This document shows, one piece after another, positions 10,194 through 23,197 of a DNA stretch of 64,000 bases; the stretch's first letter is position 1, and each line of letters starts with the position of its first letter. A program made the translations under genes and the position numbers. Source of the DNA: Aselliscus stoliczkanus (lineage: Eukaryota > Chordata > Mammalia > Chiroptera > Hipposideridae); NCBI GenBank assembly GCA_033961575.1, contig CM066737.1, positions 48,832,771 through 48,896,770 on the forward strand, read 5' to 3'. Under the pieces are notes generated by a model. That model did not search any database and was not told the DNA's origin. It saw only the letters and a list, made by a program, of their open reading frames with translations.

Positions 10194-11600
10194 CAAGTTC
10201 GTCCTCTCACCACATAGTTAGTGTTTGACCATAGACTTATTATTGAAAATGAGCTAAAATGAGGCAGAAAAGAAACATCACCACAAAGCCAGGGTGATGT
10301 TCCATAGGAAAAGAGAACTTTGAGTGTGTTATCTTGGGAGCTTCAAACCCCCACTGGCTATGTGCAGACCCTAACTTAGTACTTGTTCCATTTACAAATG
10401 CTGCATAATAAACCGTCCCAACCTTAGTGGCACAATAGCAATTTTATTATGCTCATGCATTCTGTGGTTCAGGAATGTGGCAGAGCTTGGCTGAGTGATT
10501 CTTTTGCTCCTTGTGGTGTCAACTGAGTTCACTTGAGATACTTAGATGATAGTGGGGATAGTATGGAGGATCCAAGATGGCTTCACTTCTATATTGTGTG
10601 CCTTGGTGGCAATGGCTGTAAGACTGGATCTGCTGAGATTGTTTCCTGGAGTGTCTACATGTGGCTTCTCTAGCATGGCAGTGTCATGGTTATTGACTTC
10701 TTGCAGGGCAACTGGCTTCTTGCGGGGCAATTTCTTGCAGGGCAACTGATTTCAATCAGAGGGATTATCCTAAAAGAATCAGGTGGAAGCTACATGGCTT
10801 TTTATGAACACCAAAATTAATATAGTGTTGCTTTTCTCATATTGCATTGGTTGAAGCAGTCACAAGGCCATGATTATTTAAAGAGACAGAACAGACTCCA
10901 CATCTTGGTGGGAGGAGTTTCAATGAATCTGTGGTCATTAAAAAATTCTGTACAGTACCCAGGGGGTAAATAACACTGAGGAAACATTCTTTATCCAATA
11001 CTGTATTGGATAATACAATGTATGCTGCCAAGGATTCCTTTTTCCCATCCAGTATGGGTCCCATACAAGAGGGCAAACTCAGCAGGATGATAAAGATGTT
11101 CTTTGTTCCTTCTCTCCATGGCCCACACCATATCATTCTTCACTAGATCTTAGAACTTAGCCTAAAAGAAGTAAGTAAGTGAGTATATAGGAAAAAGTGT
11201 TCTCCCATTCCCCCCCACCCTCTCTCACCACCCCTTTCTTTTTTTTATAAGACCCACATGGGCAAGTCACCTACTTTCTGTCTCCTTTTCCCTGGGCTGC
11301 ACCCGGATCCTCACAAATTTCCAAGAGCTAGGGAATGGTGTTTTACTGCAACAGCCCTCTGGGATCAGAAAGAATAAAAAAAGCAAACCATGCAGAAAAG
11401 GAGATCCAAGATATCCGAAAGAAAGAAAAGGCTTGTTTGCCCTAGGCCAGTACTATTTATACTTCCTATATTACACCCTAGCAGGGTAGTCTAATTGTGT
11501 GGCTTTGTGGATTCCTTCTTATTCTTGATCTACACGTGAGCACTTATGCTGAGTGGGAGGAGAGTTTCGTTCCCACATTCCTCTCCCTCTCAAGAGTTTC
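10194..11600. other. Old interspersed repeat and unassigned DNA
   Basis: 10385-10950 begins like a well-known old mammalian repeat (GCTGCATAATAAACCGTCCCAACCTTAGTGG type sequence), whose class I cannot name with certainty, probably an LTR or DNA-transposon relic. It includes a local triplication of a TTGCAGGGCAACTG-like word at 10703-10750. Nothing coding is seen. Confidence 0.5.
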
Positions 11601-11611
11601 AGTGTGTGCCA

Positions 11612-11800
11612 CTTAGCTGTTGTTGATCACCTACTCTGTACCAGTGAGTGTACTATTTTACACCCATTATCATATTTAAGCCTCAAAATAACCCTATGAG
11701 GGGTATAATATTATCCCTGAGTCACACGTGAGAAAACCCAAGGCTTAGTGAGCTGAAGTAACTTATTCTGGCTCATACCATTAGTATAAAGTAGAATTTA
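11612..11800 (-). repeat. MIR fragment
   Basis: Antisense MIR features: TTTAAGCCTCAAAATAACCC, a TATGAGG word and GTGAGAAAACCCAAGGCTTAG, in the MIR order. Confidence 0.75.
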
Positions 11801-12004
11801 GATTGAAACCAAGGCAACCTGACCCCAAAGCTTGCAAGTGGCAATCTATCTGTGTTTTTCTCAGCTGAGCATGAGGGACAGTAGCAGTTATCATAAAGCT
11901 ATAAGAACGATATATTTATAGTCAATAATCCTGTTGCTTAAGGGATATGTGCAACTAACTGTCATTTATAATCAGTATCAATAAGAGATGATGTTTAAGA
12001 AAGG

Positions 12005-12092
12005 CTGAGTAATAATAATAGTATATAACATTTACCAAAAGCTTACAATGTGCCAGGAACTAATGAAACATTTTAACTACATTAACTTTTTT
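12005..12092 (-). repeat. MIR, left part, split by later insertions
   Basis: Reads like antisense MIR (CTTACAATGTGCCAGGAACT) and resumes at about 12838-12950 (TGAGACACAGAGAATGTAGT...), with an L1 tail and a composite SINE inserted between. Confidence 0.65.
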
Positions 12093-12345
12093 TTAACTTT
12101 ATTATTATTATTATTATTACATATGTAAAAAACAATGCAATAGTTATTTTTTTCATCCCTTACAAAGTGACTGCCCCTCCCCCTCCCCTGCCCCCCACCT
12201 CCAATATCATACATATCTACTACAATTCCATTGACTCCATCCCCACACTATATTCCACATCCCATGACTATATATGTGTTAAATTGTAGTTGACATATAA
12301 TATTATTCAGCGGCAGCTTCAGATGTACATTACTTTTGAATTACT
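12093..12345 (-). mobile_element. L1 3' end fragment
   Basis: Antisense copy of the L1 3' untranslated end seen again at 18340, 27465 and 34140: T-rich start, CTATATATGTGTTAAATTG, GTTGACATATAATATTATTC and CAGCTTCAGATGTACA. Severely 5'-truncated. It includes an (ATT)n tract. Confidence 0.75.
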
Positions 12346-12404
12346 CATAATATCCTGAGCAGTGTGAACTATTATTATCACATTTTATTTTATTTTTTTA
12401 TTTT

Positions 12405-12837
12405 TTTAAAGATTTTTTGGGGAATTGGGGGAGGGGAAGAGACAAGTTGCGGTCCTTTGTTGTACTAGTTGTGGAGGACTTTGCTTCACTGGCCCATATT
12501 GGTATCGTCATTGAGCTCTTCCCGGGTGAGGCAGTCACTTGCAGGCCTCTGGAAAGCCGCTCATGGCAGCTCTTGGCTGCTCATGCTGGCTGCCAGCCAC
12601 TCACACTTGCTGCAGGCCACTCACTGTAGCCTATGGCAGCCCACTGCAGCAGAGGTTGCAGCCCACACCATCGCCAGTCATCTTAGCTATAGAGGCAACC
12701 AGGTGGAGCTGTTGTTCACCATCTTAGTTGTGGATGGCAGTGTCACTGGCCCTCATGTGTGGGATCTAAACTGGGGCCCACTGCTCAGACCTGGCATCCC
12801 AAGCCAGTTCCTAACCAACTCGCCACTCAGCCGGCCC
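12405..12837 (-). mobile_element. Composite (long) tRNA-SINE
   Basis: Antisense. The tRNA-like head is at 12735-12837. The extra body of about 330 bp (12405-12734) contains tandem GGCAGCCAGC-type units, then a conserved segment (CACTGGCCCATATTGGTATC) and a GGGGAATTGGGGGAGGGGA end. Same structure as at 23198, 24346 and 62136. Confidence 0.85.
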
Positions 12838-13338
12838 TATTATTACATTTTATAATTGAGTAAAATGAGACACAGAGAATGTAGTAAGTAACTTGCTAAA
12901 GTCAAACTAAGTAACTGACACAACAAAGTTAAAAATCGAGTCCTCGCTCTTAACCATTATGTAACCATTTTGATTGTATTTGCTCATTAAAGTTGGAATC
13001 ATAGCTGTTATTAATCTTTCTAGGAATGTGAAGGTGTGTAGTCTACCATACAGGTACAGAACATTAAACATCTAAGAGCTGTTTTGGTTAAGGGCTTGCA
13101 TCATTCCTGAAGAAAGATTCTTTTAACTAGCTCAATAACAGTGCTTTCCATATAGTAAATGTTCAATAACTCATTTCATGATGATCTTATTTTATTCAGT
13201 TAATTCTATTCTAGGAGCTTTAAGATTATATGAACCAGCAAGCTAAATAAAAACAAATCATTTCCTTTCTGCTCAAATTTTTTGGGCATTATTAGTTCAT
13301 GAGGTTGTATGTTAAGTATGTTGGGAAACACAAGATTT

Positions 13339-13492
13339 TTTTTTTTTTTTTTTTTTGTTAGCTGAGCCATCCTGCCACCTGTTGGCAGCTCAACGGCAAC
13401 TCAGCTCGGGCTGGCCTCGAGCAGCTGTTGCTCAGAGCTCAGCTCACACTCTTGAGCGAGCTCTTAACCAACTGAGCCACTTGGCCGGCCCA
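13339..13492 (-). mobile_element. Second-type tRNA-SINE
   Basis: Antisense, T-run then TTAGCTGAGCCATCCTGCCACC and ending GAGCCACTTGGCCGGCC. The duplication GGGAAACACAAGATT is at 13323 and 13493. It differs from the common family after the first 20 bases of the head. Confidence 0.85.
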
Positions 13493-13499
13493 GGGAAAC

Positions 13500-14868
13500 A
13501 CAAGATTTGAAATTAGACATTAACAGTTCTCCAAAAGTTCCTGGTCTGGGTGGATCACTACATATAAAATATACCTCATCTTATAATTTTTTGTGTCTTT
13601 GCATCTCTATCCTTTTTCTCTAGAAAGATTATGTTTTTATAACTGATCCCTTAATCCTGGAGAATTTAGATTGTCATCAGTTAGTCTTGTTCCAAACTCC
13701 TACCCCACACTTCTGTAGGTATGGCTTTTCACATGAAAACCATTTTCCACCCACCATGCCTGGGGAGTTGCAGTTGCTAAGAAGCGTGTTAGAGAAGTAA
13801 GGGCAGAAACCCAATATGGCTGAAGCTTGGCTTTTCTTTCATGTAGTCCTTTCAAGAAGTGCTGGCCCATCAGAATACCACACCAATACAAGTACTTTTC
13901 TCTTATTTTCCAAGGCTTCTGTCTATATCTGTATCCATCCTAATCCATGAACTTCATCTTTTCCTGCTCATATGCAAAGACCTTCTGTTAGGTGGATGGG
14001 CCCTTGTCCTCAGGAATAACACCACACTTATTCCTACCTCCTTGTGTTTGTTCACTCAATCTTCTCATCCTTCTGCTACCAGGGATGCTTGTACCAGCCA
14101 AGTTAACACTTCATGGCATGCTTGTAACAGGCACCAATTATTTAATGTATCAGTTTTGATTTCTCAACTATATTGTTGTGATACGTGATTTATAATAAGA
14201 AATATATACATGTGCTGTCCCATAAGATTACAATGGATTATAAGCAAAAAGTTTGTTGCATTATTTAACGAAAAAGCAGGAAGTGTCTACAATGTTGAAT
14301 TTACTGCTTGTTTTGGGTCTTTTCAAGAGATGAGGAGGCTCTGCATGCTGTACACCTGCCCTGCCCCTGCCTGTGGCTGGGGTTTGGGGTTGATGAGGAA
14401 GAAACAAGAGCAGCCTGGGGAGAAGGGAGGCCCAGAAATCCACTGTCTTATGGCCAATGCCAAGCCCTGCACATACACATGCACATGTCTACACACTTAG
14501 AGCACAAACTTACTTACTTTCCCTCTGTTTCTCTTCATCTCTCCCCCGGCCTCTTTCCTCCCACCTCCCCTCTCTCTCCTCCCCATCTCCCTTTTATTAT
14601 TTCTTGTGTGAAGCTTTATTTCTCTGGGTCTTTTTTGATCTTTGCTCTCTTTATCTCCCCTTCTTTTCCTTCACTCTCTCCCTTCCTCCTTCCTTCTGAC
14701 TTGTAGTCTCCCTCAGATGGCATGTCCCTACACACCCCACCTCCTGTATGTGCACACATACATATTTTCTTTTATACTGTATTTTTACTGTAACTTTTAT
14801 ATGTTTAGGTATGTTCAGATGCACAAATACTTACCATTGTGTTATAGTTCTCATTTTTAGCAAGTGCT
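13500..14868. other. No gene recognised
   Basis: Unassigned DNA with a strongly C/T-rich stretch at 14515-14705. Open frames there follow the base bias and show no domain. Confidence 0.5.
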
Positions 14869-14869
14869 A

Positions 14870-15212
14870 GCAACTGAATTGTACACCCTCAAAATTCATA
14901 GGTTAAAGCCCTAACTTCCAATATGACTATATTTGGAGATAGGGCTTTTAGGAAGAAATTAAGGTTAACAGAGTTCATAAAATTATAAGGATGGGGTCCT
15001 AATGCAGTTGGATTGATGGCTTTATAAGAGGAGGAGATCTCCTGTTTCTGCACACATGCACTAAAGGCAGGCCATGTGAGCACATAGCAAGAGGGCACTC
15101 ATCTACAAACCAGGAAGAGAGTGCTCACCAGAAAATCATCATGTTGCTCTTGGACTACCAGCCTTAGGAACTGTGAGAAAAAAATTCTGTTGTTTAAGCC
15201 ACTCATTTATGG
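14870..15212 (+). mobile_element. MaLR-type LTR (MST/MLT-like)
   Basis: Shows the order known for mammalian MaLR LTRs: AATTGTACACCCTCAAAATTC, CCCTAAC, GGAGATAGGGC, GGGGTCCTAATGCAG, TTATAAGAGGAGG, CCATGTGAGCACATAG, CTGTGAG and TTCTGTTGTTTAAGCCAC. A microsatellite follows where the last bases would be. Confidence 0.75.
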
Positions 15213-15213
15213 T

Positions 15214-15438
<225 letters not shown>

Positions 15439-15599
15439 GGGCAGACAAAGCAGACAAAGAAAGCAAGGTTCTCCAAATATTCTCATGTAACCAGGGACCT
15501 GCCTCCCTTCATCTTTTTATCCATAAATCTTCTATTCATCTTTCAAGATTTAGCTTAGGTGTAATGTCCTGTGGGATATGTTTCCCTGGAATGTCAGGC

Positions 15600-15601
<2 letters not shown>

Positions 15602-15648
<47 letters not shown>
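15602..15648. repeat. (TA)n microsatellite
   Basis: About 23 AT dinucleotides, uninterrupted. Confidence 0.97.
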
Positions 15649-15649
<1 letters not shown>

Positions 15650-15650
<1 letters not shown>

Positions 15651-17252
15651 TATTTGGAGCAAACAATGATAAACTATATAAAGAGATAACTCAAAAACAC
15701 TAAAGATAATAAAAAAAAATGGAATTATAAAATATATTCAAGTAGCCCATAAGAAGACTGGAACAAGAAAACAGAAGCAAAAAATGAAAAAAACAAAAAG
15801 AAATACATAAATAAATAAATAAATAAAATGACAAACTTTAGCCCTAATATGCTAATAATTACAATAAATGTAAATTGTTTAAATAAACCAATTAAAAGAC
15901 AGAGTTTGGCAGAGTGGATTTTAAAAAAATGATCCAAATACATGGTGCCTGCAAGAAACTCAATTCAAATGTAACACTATATGCAAATTAAAGGTAAAAA
16001 GATGAATAAAGAGACATCATGCAAATATTGATCAAAGGAAAGCAACACATAAAATAGACTTCATAGCAAAAAGAATGATCAGAGATAGAAAGGGAAATTA
16101 ATCATAATAAAGGGATTACTTTATCAAGAAGCTATAGTAATTCTAAATGTGTATGCACCAATTGACAGAGCTACATAATTAATAAAGGAAAAACTGGTGG
16201 AACTAAAACAAAAAATAGACAAATCCACAATTATAGTCAGAGACATTTACAACCCTCTCTCAGAAACTGAACAACTAGACAGAAAATCAGTAAACATATA
16301 GAATCACTCAAAAACACCATTGATTAATAGGAACTAATTAATATTTACTATTATAGAACATCACTGTTACAGAACGTGAATTCAACAGCAGCAGAATACA
16401 CATTTGTTTCGTATGCTCACAGAACATATGTCAAGATATATTATATCCTAGACCACAAAATAAATATACCTCAACCCTTTTAAAAGAGTGGTAGTTATAC
16501 AAACTGAACAACATTATTCAAATAATCTATGGGACAAAGAGAAATAAAAATTCATAGAAATGAGTGAAATGAAAACACAACATATGAAAATTTGTGGAAC
16601 ATAGAGAAAGCAATGCTCAAAGGGAAATTTATAGCACTAAATGCGTACATTGGAAAAGAGGAAAGGTCTCAAATCAATAATCTAAAATCATAAAGAACCT
16701 AAAATAAGAATGAAATAAACCCAAAGCAAGCAGAAGGAAGGAAACAACAAAGAGAAGTCAATTAAATTGAAGACAGGGAAACAATAGCAAAAATCAATGA
16801 AACTAAAAGCTTGTTATTTGCAAAGATCAATACAATTGACAAATGTCTAAGACTGACAAAGGAGAGAAAACGCATAAATTGACAATATCAGGAAAGAAAC
16901 AGGATATCACTATAGATTGCAGGCATCAAAAGGGTAATAAGGAAATACTACATAGAACTCTACACACGCAAATTTGGACACTTACATTAACTGGATCATT
17001 TTCTTGAAAAACATAAAGTACCAGAATTTACCTCATACAAAATTGATAATTTAAATAGCCCTACAACTAGTAATGAAATTGTATTAGTAATTCAAAAACT
17101 CCAAAAAGAATTTTCCAAGACCAGATTGTTTACTGAAAGATTCTACAAAATATTTAAAGAATTAACACAATTCTACACAATGTCTTCTAAAAAACAAAAG
17201 AGGGAGTGCTTCCCAATTCATTTTACGAAGCTAGATTTTCACTGATATTAAA

Positions 17253-17308
<56 letters not shown>

Positions 17309-18264
17309 AAGAAGAAGAAGAAGAAGAAGAAGAAGAAGAAGAAGAAGAAGAAGAAGAAGAAGAAGAAGAAGAAGAAAGAGGAGGAGGAGGAGGAGGAGGA
17401 GGAGGAGAGGAAGGAAGGAAAGAAGGAAAGAAGGAAGGAAGGAAGGAAGGAAGGAAGGAAGGAAGGAAAACTATAGACCAAGAACCCTCATGAACATAGA
17501 CGTATGGATGTAAAAGTCCTTAACAAATATTAAGGAAAAGAATTCAACAATATATATAAAAAAATTATACACAATGAACTACGGAATTTATTCAAGGATA
17601 AGGGTAGCAACATAGGTAAATATAAAAGCCAATAGTATTGTACTTTTTTGTTTGAAACTTCAGTTTTTTCCTCTGTATGATTTAAAAGGCAAGTAAATAA
17701 AACAATAATTATAAATTTGTATTAATGAACACACAATGAGTAAAGATATAAGTTATGACTATAACAGTATAAAGGGGGCATGGAGCTGTAAAGGAATAGT
17801 TTTTTTTACATTATTGGAACTAAATTCTTATTAATTCAAATCTTATTGTTATAAAGTTAAGATAGTAATTGTAATCCCCAAGGTAACTACTCAAGAAACA
17901 ACTTTTAAAATATGCATAAAAATAAACAAGAAAGTAATCACAACAATACACTAGAAAAAAAATAATGAACCACGACAGAGGCAGTAAGTAGGCAATGAGG
18001 GACAAATAGTTATGAGACATGTAGAAGACAAACCAAAATGGCAGAAATAAGCCTTTCCTTATCAGTAAATACTTTAGGTGAAAAGGGATTAAACTCTATA
18101 ATGAAAAGATAAAATTGTCAGAAAGGATATAGAAAAACATGATCCAAGAGCACTGTCTAGAAGGGACTCACTTTAGAGCCAAAGAGTATTGATACACATA
18201 CAACATGGGTGAGTCTTCAGAAAATTATGCTAAATGAAAAAAAGTCAATTCAAAAGGTTACATG
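15650..18264 (+). mobile_element. Old L1, ORF2 region, left part
   Basis: Degraded L1 ORF2 in sense: 15840-15960 resembles the start of the endonuclease, 16130-16300 the continuing endonuclease, and 16960-17620 the reverse transcriptase region, then sequence towards the end of ORF2. All frames are broken. The purine tract at 17250-17470 sits inside the RT segment. The element resumes at 20707 after a younger L1 insertion. Confidence 0.75.
17250..17470 (+). repeat. 221-bp pure purine microsatellite (GA)n(GAA)n(GGA)n(GGAA)n
   Basis: Every base from 17250 to 17470 on the + strand is A or G. Four successive unit types of increasing G content. It lies where intact L1 copies have a short A-rich run before GGxAAACTACAG (compare 22915-22930). 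Confidence 0.97.
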
Positions 18265-18273
18265 CTCTATGCT

Positions 18274-18274
<1 letters not shown>

Positions 18275-18308
<34 letters not shown>

Positions 18309-18310
18309 TA
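18275..18310. repeat. (TTTA)n tract
   Basis: Expanded poly-A tail (antisense) of the L1 that starts here. Confidence 0.9.
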
Positions 18311-20689
18311 GTTTAGGAAGTTATTTAATTTTTAATTTACTTTTTATTTTTATTTTTTAAGTATTAGTTTCAGGTGTACAAAACAATTCAATGGTTATAT
18401 TTTTCACCCCTTAAAAACAGACAAGCCCTCTCCCGCATCGACTATGCCCCATCCCCGATATCATAAATATCTATTACAATTCCATTGACTCTATTCCCAC
18501 AGTATACTTCACATCCCATATCTATATATGTGTTAAATTATAGTTGACATATCATATTATTCAGCGGCAGCTTCAGATGTACAATGCAGAGATCAGGCCT
18601 CCACACCGTCCATGAAGTGTTCGCCCTAACAAGATATGAGTCCATCTGGCCCCCTAAAAATTATTTACAACATGATTGATTATATTCCCAAACTGTCTTT
18701 TCTATCCCTGCAGCAATATTGTGGTTACCAATTTATGTTGTTTCGTCCCTTCCCCTTCTCCCTCATGCCCGACCCCGACCGATCTAGCAATCATCAGTTT
18801 TTCCTCTGTCTCTAAGACTATTTCTGTTTACAGTGATCGTTTATTCAGTTCTTTAGAAATCCAAATATAAGTGAGATCATATGCTATTTGTCTTTCTCTG
18901 AATGACTTATTTCACTTAGCATAATGTTCTCTAGGACCACTCATATCTTTGCAAATGGTACGATTTCATTCGTCTTTATAGCTGAGTAATACTCCATTGT
19001 ATAAATGTACCAAAGTTTCTTAATACAGTCACCTACTGATGGGCATCTCGATTGCTTCCAAGTCTTGGCTATTGTAAATAGTGCTACAATGAGGGTGCAC
19101 ATTTTTTTTGAATTAATGTCTTGGGTTTTTCAGGATTATTATACCTAAGAGTGGAATTGCTGGGTCATAAGGTAGTTCCACTTCCAGTTTTTTGAGATAA
19201 ATCCAAACTGATTTCCATAATGGCTGCACCGATCTGCAATCCCAACCACAGTGAACCAGGGTTCTCTTTGATCCACAACCTTGCCAGCACATGTTTGTTG
19301 ATTAATTGATGATAGCCATTCTGATTAGGGTAAGGTGGTATCTCATTGTGGTTTTAATTGCATTTCCCTAATGATCAGTGAGGTTGAACATTTTTTCATA
19401 TGCCTGTTGGCCAACTGTATGTCCTCTTTAGAGAAATGTCTCTTCATATTCTCTGGTCATTTTTAATTGGGTTGTTTGTTTTTTTGGTGTTGAGTTGTAT
19501 GAGTGTTTTAAAAATTTTGGATATTAACCCATTATTAGATATATCACTGACAAATATCTTCTCCCATTCAGTAGGCATCCTTTTTGTTTTATTGATGGTT
19601 TCCTTTGTTTTTAAAAAAACTTTTAAGTTTGATGTAATCTCTTATGTTCTTTTATTCTTTTACTTCCCTTGCTTGTGGAGATGTATCAGTAAAAATATTG
19701 CTCAGAGTAATGTCTGCAAATTTACTCCCTAAGTTTTCTTCCAGGAGTTTTATAGTTTCAGGTGTTACATTTAATTCTATAATCCATCATGAATTTGTTC
19801 TCATATATGGTGTAAGGAGGTGATCCAGTTTCATTTTTTTTGCATGTGTCAGTCTAATTTTCCCAACACCATTTATTAAATAGACTATTTTTACCCCAGT
19901 GTATATTCTCGCTTCTGTTGTCATAGATTAACTGTTCGTATATGCATGGATTTATTTATGGGCTCTCTATTCTGTTCCATTGATCTATGTGCCTATTGTA
20001 ATGCCAGCACCATACTGTTTTGATTATTGTAGCTTTGTCATATGTTTTGATATCTGGTAGCCTGATAACCCTGACTTTGTTCTTATCTCTCAGGATTTCC
20101 GGGAAGGATATTCAGGATCTTTTATGGTTCCATATAAATTTTAGGATTATATTTTCTATTTCTGTGAAAAGTGTTCTTATTAGTTTGATAGGAATTGCAT
20201 TGAACCTATATATTGCTTTAGGCAGTATGGACATTTTAACTATATTAATTCTTCCTATCCATGAGCATCGTAGGTGTTTCTATTTATTTGTATCTTCTTT
20301 TTTTTGAGGGCAGTGTTACTGGCCCTCATATGTGGGACCTAACCGGGCCGCTGGCTTCCCAAGCCAGAGCTTAACCACCGTGCCAGTCGGCTGGCCCCTG
20401 TATCTTCTTTTATTTCTTTCTTCAGTGTCTTATAATTTTCTGAGTACAGGTCTTTTACTTCTTTGGTTAAATTTATTCCTAAGTATTTTATAGTTCTTGA
20501 AGCAACTGTAAATGAGACTGTTTTCTTAATTTCTCCTTCTAATAGTTTATTATTGTTATATGCAAATGGAACTGATTTCTGAATATTGATTTTGTATTCT
20601 GCTACCTTACTGAATTCATCCATCAGTTCCAATAGTTTTTTTGATGGAGTCTTTGGAGTTCTCTCTCTATATATAGTATCATGTCATCT
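18282..20689 (-). mobile_element. 5'-truncated L1, antisense, with 17-bp target duplication
   Basis: Begins with a degenerate TTTA/T-rich tail, then the 3' untranslated end (AGTTTCAGGTGTACAAAAC at 18365) and the C-terminal half of ORF2 antisense (for example the CCATTGTATAAATG region at about 18995, and minus-strand frame 20339-20632 with [16 protein letters not shown]). The same 17 bases, CTCTATGCTTTATTTAT, sit at 18265-18281 and 20690-20706. A SINE at 20302-20398 is nested inside. Confidence 0.85.
20302..20398 (-). mobile_element. Short tRNA-derived SINE
   Basis: GAGGGCAGTGTTACTGGCCC to GGCTGGCCC. The duplication TGTATCTTCTTTT lies on both sides. Confidence 0.9.
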
Positions 20690-20706
20690 CTCTATGCTTT
20701 ATTTAT

Positions 20707-21022
20707 ATAACATTCTTGAAATGACAAAATTACAGAAATGGAAAACAGATTAATAATTGCCAGAGGTAAAGTGGGTGGATGTATGAAAAAAGTGAATGGG
20801 GATATAAATGAGCACTGTGGGGTATCCCTGTGGTGATGAAACAGTTTTCTATCTTGATTGAATCTATCAATGTCAATATCCTGGTGGTTATATTATATTC
20901 ATAGTTTTATAAGATGTTACAATTGGGGAAAGCTGAATGATGTTTACATGGGATCTCTCAGCATTGTTTCTTATTACTGCATATGAATCTACAATTATCT
21001 CAAAATAAAAATATACTTTAAA
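20707..21022 (+). mobile_element. Old L1, 3' end
   Basis: Continuation of the old L1 split at 18265: ends with CTCAAAATAAAAATA at about 21000, an L1 3' terminus. Confidence 0.65.
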
Positions 21023-23197
21023 AAATCAGAACGGAATCCTAAAAGCAGCAAGAGAAAGACAGCACATTACATACAAAGGGACTCCTATAACACTAACAAC
21101 TGACTTGTCTGTAGAAACTCTGCAGGCCAGAAGGGAGTGGCAGGAACTATTCAAATTGATGCAAAATAAAGGCTACAACCAAGATTTCTCTACCTAGCAA
21201 GGCTATCACTTAAAATTGAAGGAGAGATAAAGAGCTTCTCAGAAAAGAATAAGCTAAAGGAATTCATTGCCACCAAGCCAGCATTGCAGGAAATGTTAAA
21301 AGGGCTTTTTAAAACAGAATAATGGGGAAAACAAGCTAACCAAGGAAGAACAGAAATACAAATAACAAAATGTCAACAGATATGCACCTATCAATAATCA
21401 CTTTAAATATGAATGAGCTAAATGCTCCAATCAAAAGACATAGAGTGGCTGAGTGGATATGAAAACAGGACTTATGCATATGCTGTTACAAGAGCCTCAT
21501 TTCAGATCAAAAGACACACACAGACTGAAAGTAAAGGGATGGAATAAGATATTTCATGCAAAGGGAAATGGGTAAAAAGCTGGAGTAGCAATACTTATTT
21601 TGGACAAAAGAGACTTTAAATGAAAACCACAATAAAATTCAAAGAAGGGCACTACATAATAATAAAGGGATCAATTCAACAAGAGACCATAACACTAATA
21701 AATGCACCCAATGTAGGAGCTCCTAAATATATAAAACAGATTTTGGCAGACATAAAGTTAGAGATCAACAGTAACACTATTGTAGTAGGGGAATTCAACA
21801 CCCCGTTGTCATCAATGCACAGATCACCCTGACAGAAAATCAACACAGAAACACGGCCTTAAATGACACTTTAGATCAGCTGGATTTCATTGATATTTTT
21901 AGAGCATTTCACCCCAAAGGAACAGAATCTGTATTCTTCTCAACTGCACACAGAACACTTTCCAAGATAGATCACATGTTAGGCCACAAAACAAGTTTTA
22001 ATAAATTTAAGAAGATTGAAATCATATCAAGTGTCTTCTCTAACCACAATGCTATGAAAATATAAATCAATTATAAGAAGAAATCCAGAAAGCACACATA
22101 TACATGGAAGCTTAATAACATATTACTAAATAGCAATTGGGAAAAAAACGAGATCAAGGAAGAAATCAAAAGCTATCTCAAGACAAACCAAAATGAAAAC
22201 ACAACAACCCAAAATGATAGGATGCAGTGAAAGCAGTCCTAAGGGGTAAATTCATAGCAATGCAGGCCTATCAAAAGAAAGAAGAAAAATCTTAAATCAA
22301 CAGAATGTCTTTACACCTAAGGGAACTGGAAAAAGAACAGCAAAAGTAGACCAAAAGGAGTACATGGAAGGAAACAATAAAGACCAGAGTAGAAATAAAT
22401 GAAATAGAGACCAAAGAAATAATACGCAGATCAATAATGAAGAGCTGTTTTTTTGTAAAGATAACAAACCCTTAGCCAGACACACCATGAAAAAGAGAGA
22501 GAGGACCCAAATTAATAAAATCAGAAAAGAAAAGAGAAGTGACAACAGATACCACAGGAAAACAGAAAATTTTAAGAAAATGTTACAAGCAACTATATGC
22601 AAACAAACTCGACAATCTGTAAGATATGGATTAATTTCTAGAAGCATACAATCTACCAAGTCTGAACCAAGAAGAAACAGAAACTCTGAACAGACTAATT
22701 ACTACCAAAGAAATTGAATCAGTAATCAACAAGCATCCAACAAACAAAAGTCCTGGACCAAATGTCTTCACAGGTGAATTTTACAAAACATTCAAAAAAG
22801 AATTAATACCAATCCTCCTCAAAATATTCCAAAAAATACAAAAGGAGGGAAGGCTCCCAAGCACATTTTATGAGGTCACTATTAATCTGACCCGAAAATC
22901 AGACTAAGATATTACAAAAAAAGGTAAACTACAGGCTGATATCCCTAATGAACATAGATGCCAAAATCCTCAACAAACTACTAGCAAAGTGAATTTAGCA
23001 TCACATTAAAAAGATCATCCACCACGATCAGGTGGGATTCATTCCTGGTATACAATGTTGGTTCAATATCTGCAAATCAATTAATATAATATATTACATT
23101 AACAAAATGAAAAATAAAAATCACATGATCATATCAATAGATGCAGATAGCATTTGACAAAATCCAGCAGTCATTTATGATAAAAAAATCTTAGCAA

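Noticed and set aside
17206..17493. Glu/Gly/Lys-rich open frame
   Set aside because: Translation of the purine microsatellite. No conserved flanks.
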